Assembly (NCBI GenBank): GCA_963932465.1
Contig: OZ010790.1
Span: 346,295,087-346,359,086 of the forward strand
Source of the DNA: Maratus speciosus
Lineage: Eukaryota; Arthropoda; Arachnida; Araneae; Salticidae
Reading direction: 5' to 3'
DNA length: 64,000 nt
The notes beneath the pieces were generated by a model that saw only the letters and a list, made by a program, of their open reading frames with translations, did not search any database and was not told the origin of the DNA. Below, one piece after another: positions 25,141 through 35,719 of this stretch (position 1 is its first letter; the number at the start of each line of letters is the position of its first letter). The position numbers were made by a program, and so were the translations under genes.

Positions 25141-25509
25141 AAATCGGAAATTGTACGTCAAACATGGCAAACGCAGTGCGTTCGTACTATAACTAGTTTT
25201 ATAAATATTCAGATCTTAGTGCAATAGTTGTTGCACTCTTATGCAAAAATGCATGAATGCAAAATTTATTGCGATTATATATATATATATTAAATTCAGT
25301 AATACGGAAATAATACAGCTCCATCTTAAATAGGATGTAATCACCATGTCAACCTAGAATCATTACCTACCATGGGATATCATTCAATTAATTACGTATG
25401 ATAGGATTTGATAGAATGAAGAAAACTTGTATTAATATTTTTTTAAGTTTTAATTCGATTTTCATAAAATTTGCAATGATTCGACAAAATTCTACACCAA
25501 TTATATATA

Positions 25510-26344
25510 CAGTCGGACCTCGTTTTCCCAACACCCGGTTTTCGCGTCACTCCGCTTATCACGTCAGTTTTTCAAAGTCCCGATTTTCTGTATATAATTT
25601 TAATGTAAAAAAAACTCCGGATTTTACGTCGGTTATAATTTTCAACTCCGGATATCCCGACGGTTTAGGAAAATTCTCCATTTTTCATAATCCATCTTAT
25701 AAGCACGGAAATTAAGCAGTAAGAAATGTCTTAGCCAAACTATTCACAAAAGTGTGTAAAATACCCATTGAAATAAATGAGAAATTTTAATTTAATCCTT
25801 TATCTGAATAAATAAACCCACAGACACTATAAATGACCCACTTAAGCGCCTGATAGACGTAAGTCTACTCGCGGTCTTTTTGTTCTGGTCAGGCAGGGAT
25901 TTCTTGTGGTTACACGACGTTTTTCATCCGACTAAAACCGAAGCAAAACATTGCATTGAAACGATCAGAAATTACCTAACATCCATTTCTGAAACAACGA
26001 ATATTGATTACAATTCATTGTATAATATTGAAAAAAGAACTTTAGGTATAGCACATTTAAGGATAAGCAAACCTTAATCCATCAATATTTAATGTAGCAA
26101 TAAAAAAACACGTCATCATAAATGTGATTTTTATTCTTTTAATTTTGTTTCGTATTTATTTTGTTTAATAATAATGCTTTATTGCTTAAAACTGCAAAAT
26201 CAGTTATTAATCTAAAATTGTTCTAAATTAATTAAAAATACAGCTTTTTATTAAAAAAAAATTTCGAACTCCGGTTACCGCGACACTCCGCTTATGACGA
26301 CACTTTTTCTGAACATTAGAGTGTCGGATAACGAGGTTCGACTG
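25510..26344 (+). mobile_element. pogo/Tigger-like transposon relic
   Basis: Inverted ends CAGTCGGACCTCGTTTTCCC at 25510 and, on the minus strand from 26344, CAGTCGAACCTCGTTATCCG. TA lies on both sides (25508-25509, 26345-26346). A second inner block ACTCCGCTTATNACG is present in both halves. Size 835 bp, so most of the transposase is gone. A plus-strand frame (25880-26077) with TEAKHCIETIRNYLTS could be a trace of the transposase C-terminus, which often ends in such helices (inference). Confidence 0.82.
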
Positions 26345-26465
26345 TATTAAATTTCAAATCATTCTGTTGGGTATTTTTTTATCTGTTATATGCGTGCAGA
26401 CAGACGGACGGACCAGGCGACGACTGTAGGTGCTACGCACTTATATAATTACGAACGCACCTAAA

Positions 26466-26585
26466 CAGATATAATTCGCAATCTTGTCTTGGAACTTTAA
26501 ATGGTATTTTTCCTTATTGACTGCGACGAAATAGTTATGGAAAAAATCATTGTGGTGAGTGAGTACTTTCAAAACTGTCGTTTTT
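26466..26585. other. Short spacer before hairpin-capped array
   Basis: About 120 bp with no recognised feature between the foldback element and the hairpin at 26586. Confidence 0.4.
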
Positions 26586-27430
26586 ACTTTCTTCTTCTAT
26601 CTTTACAAGAAGAAAGTATTGGATTCTAGAAAAAATTCCACTTCCGGTTTCCGGCGGATTTATACATTTTAGAAGGTCCTGAACATGATTTTTTTTACAG
26701 TTATTAGAAAATGTCTGTTCGCGAGTCTGTCTGTATGTGACTCAAATTTTGTGGTCGGTCTATTTCAAGAACTAATGCACAAAATTTAACAAAACTTTAG
26801 ATTCAGTTATACATTAATATAAATTGGTATTGGTTAGTTTTTGGTACAATTCGCCCTACAGGTGGCGCTGCTATGCTGCATTTTTTATGGTTTCCGCAAT
26901 AGCTCTATCTCAAGAACTAATGCACGTATTTTCATCAGATTCAGATATACCTTGATATGAATTGGTGCTAATTAGCTTTTGGTGCAAATCCCCAACAGGA
27001 GGCTCTGCTATATGCTGCATTTTTTACGATTTCCGCAAATGCACTATCTCAAGAATGAATGCACAGATTTTCTTCAAACTTCAGAAGCAATTAGATGTTG
27101 ACATAAGATGTTTCTTATTAGGATTTGGTGTAAATTGCCCAATAGGTGGCTCTACTATACTGCATTTTTCAGGATTTACACGATTTTAGCTATAGTCCTT
27201 TCTCAAGAACTAATGTACGGAATTTCACCAAACTTCATATTCTGTTAGACTTTGACATAAGTTAGTGCTGATTAGGTTTTCGTGTAAATCATGTGACAGG
27301 TGGCGCTGCTATGCTGTATTTTTTACGTTTTTCGTGATAGCAATATCGCAAAAACTAATGCACGGAATTTAATCAAACTTCATATTCTGTTACACTTTCA
27401 CATAAAAAGATCCTTATTATGCTTCGGTGT
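26586..27430 (-). repeat. Hairpin-capped 145-bp tandem array
   Basis: A perfect 11-bp stem (ACTTTCTTCTT, 10-base loop, AAGAAGAAAGT) at 26586-26617 is followed by a spacer with GTCTGTCTGTATG and then about five units. The landmark CTATCTCAAGAACTAATGCA recurs near 26758, 26903, 27042, 27194 and 27341, and CAGGTGGCGCTGCTATGCTG recurs in between. Period is 139-152 bp. Units are diverged. The hairpin, read on the minus strand, is followed by GTAAAAAC. Orientation is given as minus to match the other hairpin-ended families. Confidence 0.8.
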
Positions 27431-27535
27431 ATACTGTCCAGGACCGTGCGAAAGGGGGGGGGGGGCGAAGGGGGCGGTCGCTCCGTGCACTAAAATTGAT
27501 CGCGCGCCAAATTTATTCTACCAACCTAGGTTTTC

Positions 27536-27566
<31 letters not shown>

Positions 27567-27704
27567 GTAAAAATAAATTATATATATGCATATTGGAAAC
27601 GTTTTTCAAAATGAAAGTCCGTACATTTTTCCCTTCAAAGTTAATGCATCGTCCTTTACGCCACACCCAAAAACGATTTTCAGACTAATGACTTCTTCCT
27701 TCTT
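27431..27704. other. G-rich and T-rich tracts, unassigned fragment
   Basis: Holds GGGGGGGGGG near 27458 inside GGACCGTGCGAAA...GGGCGGTCGC, then a T tract near 27541-27566. It resembles the truncated end of a DNA element whose other end was not seen. Confidence 0.4.
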
Positions 27705-28812
27705 AACACTTTCCAACAAAGTTGAAAAGTGTTTATGATTTCGGTTTGTCTGTCCGTCTGTCCGCGCTCTAACTCTCGTAAATATACTCGGATTGCCCTG
27801 AAATTTTTGGATGTTATTAAAGTTCCCCATAGCACGATCCCTATTTTAAATGAAGTTTGTGGCATGTTTAGTTCATTTACAGGGACATTCAACAGTATTC
27901 TGTTACATTACGGCTAATGGTAAAAAATCGTTTAAAATTATTTTTGATGACGTTACACGCTTTTAAGCCTAAAATAATTGATATGCATTTATGAAGTGCG
28001 CTAAAATAAGCATTCTGAAGAATATGTGGTGCAAAGAATACTTATTATTCATTTACAGGGCCGCACAAAAGAATTCCGTTACATAATGATATGGGGGAGG
28101 TTGTTTGCAGCGTATTTTAATTAATGTTAAACTATTTCATATATAATGAAATTGATATACGTCGCTGAGGTTTACTATAAGTTATTTCATGCATAATAAG
28201 AAATGTATAGCATTTACAGGGACACACAAAATATTTCAGATACTATATTGTTACTGTACATAAGCGATAATTGTTGGAAATGCATTTTTAATTATGATAT
28301 GCGCTTTTATGTTTCACTATATTTATCCATACTATACAGTGTGTATAAATGCTATGGTTCATGTACAGGGTTACACAAAAGAATTCGTAAGGGTTACTAA
28401 CTATGAGCGTAAATTGCTTAAAGGGCTTTTAAAGGAGTTATGCGTTTTTACACTAAATTGCATTTAGTTTACTAAGAAATGTTTGTAGAATATAGATAAA
28501 ATGATATACAGGGTCACGCAAAGAATTTGATACATAACCGTCTATGGATGATAATATCTGGAAATGTGATTTCAGTAGTTTTAAGAGTGTTTTAGTTTAA
28601 ATTAAATTTTAGCTAAATAGTGGCGTGAAATAAAGGTACTATTGGCTATGGACAGTAACTGCTGAAATCAATTTTTAAAATGTTTTATGCGTTTTCTAAA
28701 ATGTTTACTTAGTTAACTTATTTCCCGGAATAACGAAGTTTTGTTAAAGCATTCAGAAAGTGTTGGAAAGTGTTTCATAATACATGCTTAACGCATGATT
28801 TTTCTTTCTTGT
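27705..28812 (+). repeat. Dispersed repeat R1, copy C
   Basis: Starts with the clearest R1 hairpin: AACACTTTCCAAC, AAA loop, GTTGAAAAGTGTT (27705-27733, one mismatch). A spacer with GTCTGTCCGTCTGTCCGCGC follows, then decayed units around TTTACAGGGACACNCAAA near 27878, 28055, 28205 and 28364. It runs to the TTTTTCTTTCTTGTTT edge near 28800, matching the left end of copy A. It lacks the palindromic MITE of copy A, which makes it an empty site. Confidence 0.8.
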
Positions 28813-28816
28813 TTAA

Positions 28817-29017
28817 CCCCTTAGGGACGAGCGACTGGTATTCGTGCCGCATAAGGTGCTCAGAATCGGGAATTATTCTCACCAGTAAAATTTTTATTGT
28901 AAATTTTGCCTTCTTTAATCCGAGCATTTTCCCGATTCAATTAGCCTAAAATTTCTGTTTTAAAAAACCGGTGATTAAAGATTAAAAATTCTGTAAAAGA
29001 CGCTCGTTCCGAAGGGG
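28817..29017. mobile_element. piggyBac-like MITE
   Basis: Flanked by TTAA on both sides (28813-28816, 29018-29021). Inverted ends are CCCCTTAGGGACGAGCG and, on the other strand, CCCCTTCGGAACGAGCG. Size 201 bp, no coding capacity. TTAA target and CCC...GGG ends fit the piggyBac superfamily. It abuts the end of R1 copy C. Confidence 0.8.
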
Positions 29018-29048
29018 TTAAAAGTTCAAAATAAAGGCGAAATATGTA

Positions 29049-29776
29049 CAGTGAAACCTCCTTGTGCGACCGCCTCCATTAAGCGACCACCTCCCTGAAC
29101 GACCATATTTTCATGGAACGAAATTTATTCCCATAGGTTCAATACTAATTTTACCTCCATTCAGAGACCTTCCCACATGAGCTCCCTCCATGAGCGACCA
29201 GTTTCTTTGAAGAAAAGGAAACAAATTCCCTTTTTTCCTGGTCGCTTTATTTGAAGAAGGTTTTATTTGAAAAATAATTCCGGAGAGCGCATTATTCATC
29301 AAACTTCTAAACTAAGTTTAGATTTTTTTTTATTCCGATAATTTTAAATGTTTAAACCCTTTGTGCCTTTTTAGGCAATAAATTTAACTCTGATGACAAA
29401 TTAAGAATGACACGTCAATAAACTTTCCTGCTCTATTCTGTCAGAAAACTTTCAAAGAAATAGATAAATTAATGAAATCTCATTATTTTTTCCTATCCAA
29501 AAAAAAATTGCATTTATTTACTGAACTTCGAAAGGATATGGAAATAAAAGTTATAAAAGATAAAACCGTAAAATAACTTATGTAATTAACTTTTGTTTTG
29601 ATACTTAACTTTTCCTATTTTTCCTAATGTGAAAAATAAATTTTAGTAACATTAATTGTTACCTTTTTTCAACAATTAAAATTTAGATTTAAACATGACC
29701 TCCATTAAGAGACCACCTCTCGGAGCGACCATTTTTTATTGGAACGGAACGTGGTCGCTTTAGGGAGGTTTTACTG
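29049..29776. mobile_element. pogo/Tigger-like MITE
   Basis: Inverted ends CAGTGAAACCTCCTTGTGCG and, from the other side, CAGTAAAACCTCCCTAAAGC, flanked by TA (29047-29048, 29777-29778). Inner blocks repeat the CCTCCATTAAGNGACCACCT motif (29071, 29699). Size 728 bp. No convincing transposase frame. Confidence 0.82.
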
Positions 29777-31624
29777 TATTCAATAGAATTTATTTTTGTT
29801 TCTGCACTTGCGACACCCGTCACAAAGAGAAGGCGCGGGGGAGGGGGGGGCGGTCAAATTGAAACTTTGACCGATGGGGGAAAGCGAAAAATTGAAATTT
29901 TTACCGATGAAGAGGGCGCCAATCATAGACTTGATATAACTCTTGATATATGTTATCTCATCTCGATGGCACCAATTTGAAACTTTGTTCCGGGCGCAGT
30001 TTTCTCTTCGCACGCTCCTGATACTGTCCAAAAGTCTCAATTTTATGCTCTTTGGGTTGGGAATTTCGATTGCAGACATCTAAGAGAGTGGGTGCCTAAA
30101 TTCAATGATTTGTTTGAAAAATGTGCTGCTTTATCTCTTTACCTTTTGAATCCTCGTAATGGGCATAGATTGTCATTTAATTGTGGCACTGCGGTAGTGA
30201 ATTTTTAAGTATTAACATGTATAAGATAAAAGTAAATTTTGTTATTGGCACTAGTTAGTTCTGCCTCGGTAAGGTAAAACATGTATATTTAAAAAATATA
30301 TAATAATAATAATTATTATTATTATGTTTATTATTTTGTTAAACTATAACGCTTTATATAATTACCTTTGTTACATCTCTTATGTGGGAAAATCTTGGTA
30401 TTTTTCGATTAAAGCTGTAAGACCAAATGCTATTGATAGTGAATGCAATAAAAAGTAGGCGTAATAAAGATTGGTTAACGAATTTCAGGTAATAAGCAAT
30501 CTTTTTACTTTTAACTTTCTAAAAAAAAAAAAAATTGAATTCTACACTTTTTTTTATGTATTCGATATTTTACATTTTTTTTCGATACATTTGATGAGAG
30601 AAAAACCTGTTTAACAATATAAATATATTTTCAGCCATCATACTTGACAGGATGTCATCCGATAATACATTTATAAACTTTTCCCCTCTATCCTAATATC
30701 GATGCTCTTAATTTTTATCTCTTCAAATATTTGTGATTTAGTATTATACAGACACGAAAACACTGCATAATACAAAATGTGAAGAAAATTTCGAAAAGAG
30801 ATACTTTTGCGTGCTTTAGCTTATAGGATAAATGTGCCAGTAGTGAACACCCTACAACAGAGTTCTAGGTTTATAAAGAAATAACCAATAAAAACTGAGC
30901 TTTTATTATTTTTTCATAACTTTCTATCATGTTTTATTTTATAATCTGATTAATTGTTGACAATCTTAATCAAACCAGCCTGGAAATAGAAAATACTGTT
31001 TCGCAGCTCCAGTGTTCCGAAAACTTTACTGAAAAAGCTAAGAGGTGATTTAACTTAATTTATATCTTCTTTATTTTCACGCAAAAACTTATTGTAATAG
31101 AAAACTGAATTTTATATACTAAAGACCATTTTCAAACTTTCATTTATTTTCAAGGGTTTAGGACCAGTGTGTCCATTACTGCTTAACCCGTTCGCAGGGG
31201 CGGATCCAGAGAATCGTTTTTTTTTTTCTTTTTTTTTGGGGGGGGGGGGGGGGGGCGATACCGAGTGGCATATAATCAACGTAGTTTCATAATTTCTATT
31301 GCTCAAATCATTCCTTGCAGTTAATTATTAATTAAATATGAAATAATTAATGCGATTCAAAAATATTTCAGACTCTCGATTATCCGATGTCCGATTAACC
31401 GAAACACTCGGTTATCCAACACTCTTGTTATATAATCCCGCCCTCTCCTCAAAATATGGTTTATTGTTACTTATTAGGTCGAAAAATTAAAACGATATAA
31501 CAAAATGTATTTATTGAATGTCGTATTTTTTTTTCTTTTAACTCTTGTACTGTGGTAATTATTTATCTTATTTTTTGTTCTTTTAGTTATAGAGAAGTTT
31601 TAACAACGTTAATAACACAAGCCT
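29777..31624. other. Intergenic sequence with simple repeats and element fragments
   Basis: G-rich stretch near 29835-29850; (TAA)/(ATT) microsatellite near 30300-30325; a T tract followed by a long G tract near 31218-31256 next to GGGGCGGATCCAGAGAAT, which looks like one end of an unassigned DNA element. Near 31370 GACTCTCGATTATCCGATGT resembles a pogo/Tigger tip without a partner. No gene seen. Confidence 0.45.
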
Positions 31625-32165
31625 GCGATGATTGTGTTTTTTAACTTTTGATAATTTTTTTAAACTTTTGATGTATTTTTTAGCACTGAATCCGAAAATG
31701 ACCTTCATTTTTATTAACCATCACGTCACGATTTTCGCAAATCGTAAATTTCAAAATTCAGAAGTAAAAAAAAATAGCGAAAATCCCTCAAAGCAATTTG
31801 TCAAAGCCTTAACAAAAGAAGGTAAATGTTTTAAATACATCTATCTGCGACAAATTTCCCAGCCTTATCAACCGCCAAAATAAAAGAGAATACCGAGATG
31901 AACCCCATAAAGAAGATAGGAAAAGCGCGAAGGAGAGCATGAGCGGTTCAAAGAAACTTCCACGCATGGAATAAAATTATAAGTGTTTTAAATACACAAT
32001 ATTTTACATGTTTAACTGTAAAAATGCATAGTATAAACAAAAAAAAATGAATAAATTATTATAAAAAAAAATGTTACGTCTATTTTATAGTAGCAGATTT
32101 TCCCAATAATTCGACATTTTAAAAATTTAAAAATTTGCGATTTGGGAAAAATCCTAACGTGATGC
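31625..32165. repeat. Internal fragment of foldback family FB1
   Basis: Near 31670-31705 the text TTTAGCACTGAATCCGAAAA followed by TGACCTTCATTTT, and near 31718 ACCATCACGTCA, match the inner part of the elements at 1927-3711 and 43786-45880. The tips are missing. The right side (32160-32230) joins another dispersed repeat that also occurs at 51940 and, inverted, at 35590-35660. Confidence 0.6.
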
Positions 32166-32284
32166 TAGACAAGTGGGTAAGTGTGATTATAGATCACACA
32201 AAGGATTTCGTTTAATATTCCTTTCAAAACGCAAACCCTTCCTAACCTATTGTAAAAAGCTGACGCGGCCTGATGTTTAAAATT

Positions 32285-34330
32285 TTTGTTATGTTTTATA
32301 AGCTATATTAAAGTTTCAAACAGATCGTCCAGCTATATTTTTTAATTTTGCTAGCGCCCTCCCTCACCCCACCCCCTCGAAATGCGACACGCCATTCTTC
32401 ATTTTCATTTGTTATAAAGTATCTTAAAGTTTAAAACAGATCGCATTGTTAGATTTCCTACTTTAAATGAAATTGCGGTCTGTTAGTTCCACATTCCACC
32501 ACCAGGGAGCGCACTGTATTCTTAATAAAAGCGTATCTGAACGAAACTCCTTTACACAACCTATTAGTAGACATGTTACTCGAGGGGGTTGCGGTCTTCA
32601 GCAAGAATTTAAGGTAATTGTTGAAATTACTATTCGGAAATAGTGGTAATTTAACTTTTGACATATTTATATTTAATAAGTAGCATGTATCTGAGGACTT
32701 CGTCAAAAAAAAAAAAAAAAAAAAAAACGCACCTGAAACGGTATGAAACAAAAAAGAAATATTTTGCCCCTCCCCCTCTCCCCACCTGCCCAAAATTTCA
32801 CGCGCCATTTTTTATAACCTTTTCTTATGTGTTATAAACTATGTTAAAGTTTCAAACAGATCGCCTTGTTAGATTTCCTACTTTAAATGAAATCCCGGTC
32901 TGTTAGTTCCATATTCCACTACGAAGGAGCCACTCTATTCTTAACAAAACTGTATCTGAACGTAACTCCGTTAAACAACCTATCAGGAGATATGTTAGTC
33001 GAGGGGGTGGCGGTCTTAACCAAGAATTTATTATATTTGAGAAATTACTATTCGAAAATAGTGGTATCAATACTTCTGACATTTTTATCTGGCATAAGTA
33101 ACATTTATGCTGTATTTTTAAAAATCGGACACCGTTCAGAAGTATACTGCAATCAAACATCACGTGGCTGCCTTGTAAAATAAGTATGTAATAGAAATAA
33201 ATCAATTAGTGAAATTAGCGCTCCCTCCCCTGCCCGAAATTTCACACGCCATTTTTATAAACTTTTTCTTATGTGTTATAAACTATCTTAAAGTTTCAAA
33301 CAGATCGCCTTGTTATATTTCCTAATTTTAACAAAATCGCGTTATGTTAGTTCCATATTCCACCACCAGGGAGCGCTCTTTATTCTTAACAAAACTGTAT
33401 CAGAAGAAAACTCCATTAAACAACCTATAAGTAGACATGTTACTCGAGGTGGTGGCGGTCTTAATAAGAAATTAAGATATTTGCTGAAATTACTATTCGG
33501 AAATAGTGGTAACTAAACTTTAGACAATTTTATATTAAATAAGTAGCATATATCTCAGGACTCCCTCAAAAAAGGCACCTAAAGCAGTCAGAAACGCTAA
33601 TTTTTTAAATAGAAATCTAGCGCACCACCCCCTCCCCGGAATTTCACGTGTCATTCTTTTTTACACTTTATCTTATGTGTTATAAAATATCTTAAAGTTT
33701 CAAACGGATCGACTTGTTAGATTTCCTAATTTTAACAAAATCGCTTTATGTTAGTTCCACATTCCACCACCAGGGAATGCACTCTATTCTTAACAAAAGC
33801 ATATCTGAACGAAACTCCTTTACGCAATCTTTCCGTAGATACATGGGTCGGGGGTTCGAACCCAATCGCGCCCGTCGGCCTAACCGTTTCGGAGTTTTCG
33901 TGGTTTTCTTCGAAACCGTGGATTCCCATGCGTAAATACGGGTTAGGTTCCCTTAGAAAGACCCCCACGAAGGGCACTCCCCCCCCCCCCCAGGGCCCAT
34001 ATCCCACGTGTTGATAATCGGCCGATACAAACCAAACCAAACAAACCAAACCATGGGTCGGGATGGTGGCGGTCTTAAAAATGAATTTAAAACATTTGCT
34101 GCTGTAACAAACGCTAAGATTTTAAAAATAATTGTAGCTCCCTCCCCCCTCCTCGAAATATCACACTCCATTTATTTTACACTTTTTCTTATGTGTTATA
34201 AACTATCTTAAAGTTTCAAACAGATCGAGTGGCGGTCTTAACCAATAATTCAACATATTTCCTGAAATTACTATTCGAAAACAGTGGTATGAATACTTGT
34301 AAACTTTCTGGTGATGAATGAGTTATACTT
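32285..34330 (+). repeat. Tandem array, about 420-bp period, four to five units
   Basis: The landmark TTATAAACTATCTTAAAGTT recurs near 32292, 32413, 32832, 33281, 33679 and 34196. Each complete unit continues through TTAGTTCCACATTCCACCAC, a CTGAACGAAACTCC block and a GGTGGCGGTCTTA block. The first and last units are truncated. The unit starting near 33679 carries a SINE insertion (33853-34051). Short frames recur in each unit because of the repetition and are not supported as genes. Confidence 0.85.
33853..34051 (+). mobile_element. tRNA-derived SINE, 5'-truncated, with 11-bp target duplication
   Basis: Starts at GGTTCGAACCC, a perfect tRNA-type box B, and continues with AATCGCGCCCGTCGGCCTAA; it ends in a tail of ACCAA/ACCAAA units. 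It is flanked by CATGGGTCGGG on both sides (33842-33852, 34052-34062). A longer copy lies at 50413-50662. It interrupts one unit of the 420-bp array. Confidence 0.85.
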
Positions 34331-34491
34331 ATCTCATAGCGCTGTTCAAAAACCCCACGCAAATTATTAGATTTCCTAATTTAAGTTAATTCGTGGTTAA
34401 AAAAGCACGTGTCTCCATTTTAATCGACGCATTTGATAGCAATAAACCGATTAATTAAATAATAATTAATATTTCAGCTTGTAATTAAGAT

Positions 34492-34518
34492 AGGACTTCG
34501 TCAGATGAACGAAGTCCT
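34492..34518. repeat. Conserved hairpin, plus orientation
   Basis: AGGACTTCG, 9-base loop TCAGATGAA, CGAAGTCCT. It is followed by AAAAATG on the plus strand. It faces the similar hairpin at 34610-34636 across a fragment of foldback family FB1 (34519-34609). Confidence 0.85.
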
Positions 34519-34609
34519 AAAAATGAAGGTGGATTTTGGATTCAGCACTAAAAATTACATAAGAACCAATTATCGAAAGCTGAAAAACATAACCATCACA
34601 TCCACTTTT

Positions 34610-35265
34610 AGGGTTTCGTTCATCTGACGAAACCCTATTCGTCTCGCTCCTCTGTCTGTCTGTGTGGCCGTCACTGAGCCCGTTCTCAGAAACTATATAT
34701 ATTGGAGACTTGAAATTTTGCATACTTATAGCTGAACACCTCACATCAAACGACAAATCCTAAAGTTTTGAAAAAGTCTTATATTTAACCCTCTGGGCTC
34801 CAACTTGTCTATTTTAATCTTTTTGTTCTAACTGAGCCCCTAATTAAGTTGAAGACTTAAAATTTTGCATACTTATAGGTGAACACATCACATCAAACGA
34901 CAAATCATAAAATTTTGAAAAAGTCTTATATTTAACCCTCCCTCTAGGCTCTAACTTGTGTATTTTAATCTTTTTGTTCTAACTGAGCCCCTAATTAAGT
35001 TTAAGACTTGAAATTTTGCATACTTATAGCTGAACACCTCACATCAAACGACAAATCCTAAAATTTTGAAAAAGTCTTATATTTAACACTCTGGGTTCTA
35101 ACTTGTGTATTTTAAGCTTTTTTTTTTCTAACTGAGCACCTGTTTAAGTTGAAGAATTGAAATTTTGCATACATATAGCGATCACACGAAAAATCATAAA
35201 ATTTCCAAAAAGTCATATTATTTACCCACCGGGCTCTAACTTGCGTATTTTAAGCAATTTTTCTA
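34610..35265 (-). repeat. Hairpin-capped 150-bp tandem array
   Basis: The hairpin at 34610-34636 (AGGGTTTCG, loop TTCATCTGA, CGAAACCCT) is followed by a spacer with CCTCTGTCTGTCTGTGTGGC and then four units of about 149 bp. The landmark GAAATTTTGCATACTTATAG recurs near 34711, 34861, 35010 and 35159. The same array and hairpin occur in the opposite orientation at 53500-53956. Read on the minus strand, the hairpin is followed by AAAAGTGG. Confidence 0.82.
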
Positions 35266-35716
35266 ACCTCCCCCCATTGCACCCGGTGGATACTTTTCTA
35301 ACTTTTGCCGACACCGCTTTGACCACTCTTTCATATTATGCACATAGCCTTACATATTTCAGTTCCACTTTTTACTGCTAGGGGGCGCCTATCTATCTCG
35401 GGTGCTATAGACCCGATCCCCTCGACTTATATACCTACGGATAGGTTGAATGAAATATAGGGGGTAGGTGAAAAGTGGGTATAGGTGAAAAATAGGTTGA
35501 AATGGAGTTTCGTTCGGATAGAGGTTTGTGTAGAATAGAGTGCGCCCCCTGGTTGCGAAATGTGGCACTAACAGATTTCGCAAAAGGATAAAGTGTTTTG
35601 AAAGGAATATTAAACGAAACCCTCTGTGCGATCTGTGATCACAATTACCCACTTGTTTAATATCAGATTTCTGAAAGAGAATAATCTCTGAAAAGGGACC
35701 CCTTGAAAGTCAGAAT
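35266..35716 (-). repeat. Dispersed repeat fragment shared with 51940-52135
   Basis: TTTTGAAAGGAATATTAAAC near 35597 followed by GTGCGATCTGTGATCACA matches, inverted, 51945-51995. A third version sits near 32170-32235. The text around 35265-35345 (CTAACTTTTGCCGA, CACTCTTTCATATTATGCAC) also matches parts of 52030-52100 and 52890-52905. No gene seen. Confidence 0.6.
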
Positions 35717-35719
35717 GTG

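Larger units (their letters stand above)
22805..26465. repeat. Large foldback element with other repeats inside
   Basis: The left end near 22807 (AGGTGTGTTCGTAATTGTAT) is mirrored by the right end near 26440-26462. The match runs inward through TCTGTCCGCATATAACA near 22853, GTGATTACGTCCTATTTAAG near 23071 (mirrored near 25323-25345) and TGCACCAAGATCTGAATATT near 23198 (mirrored near 25205-25228). The right arm is interrupted by a pogo/Tigger relic (25510-26344). The centre holds R1 copy B and a G-rich fragment near 23450-23515. About 3.7 kb in all. Confidence 0.8.

Noticed and set aside
5154..27917. Similar short peptides (CPRSNSRKYT-type) at 5154-5366, 24009-24209 and 27729-27917
   Set aside because: They derive from the hairpin-proximal part of repeat R1, occur in decayed copies and are too short and disrupted to be genes.
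32458..34211. Recurring frames of 67-116 residues
   Set aside because: They come from the 420-bp tandem array and the SINE inside it.
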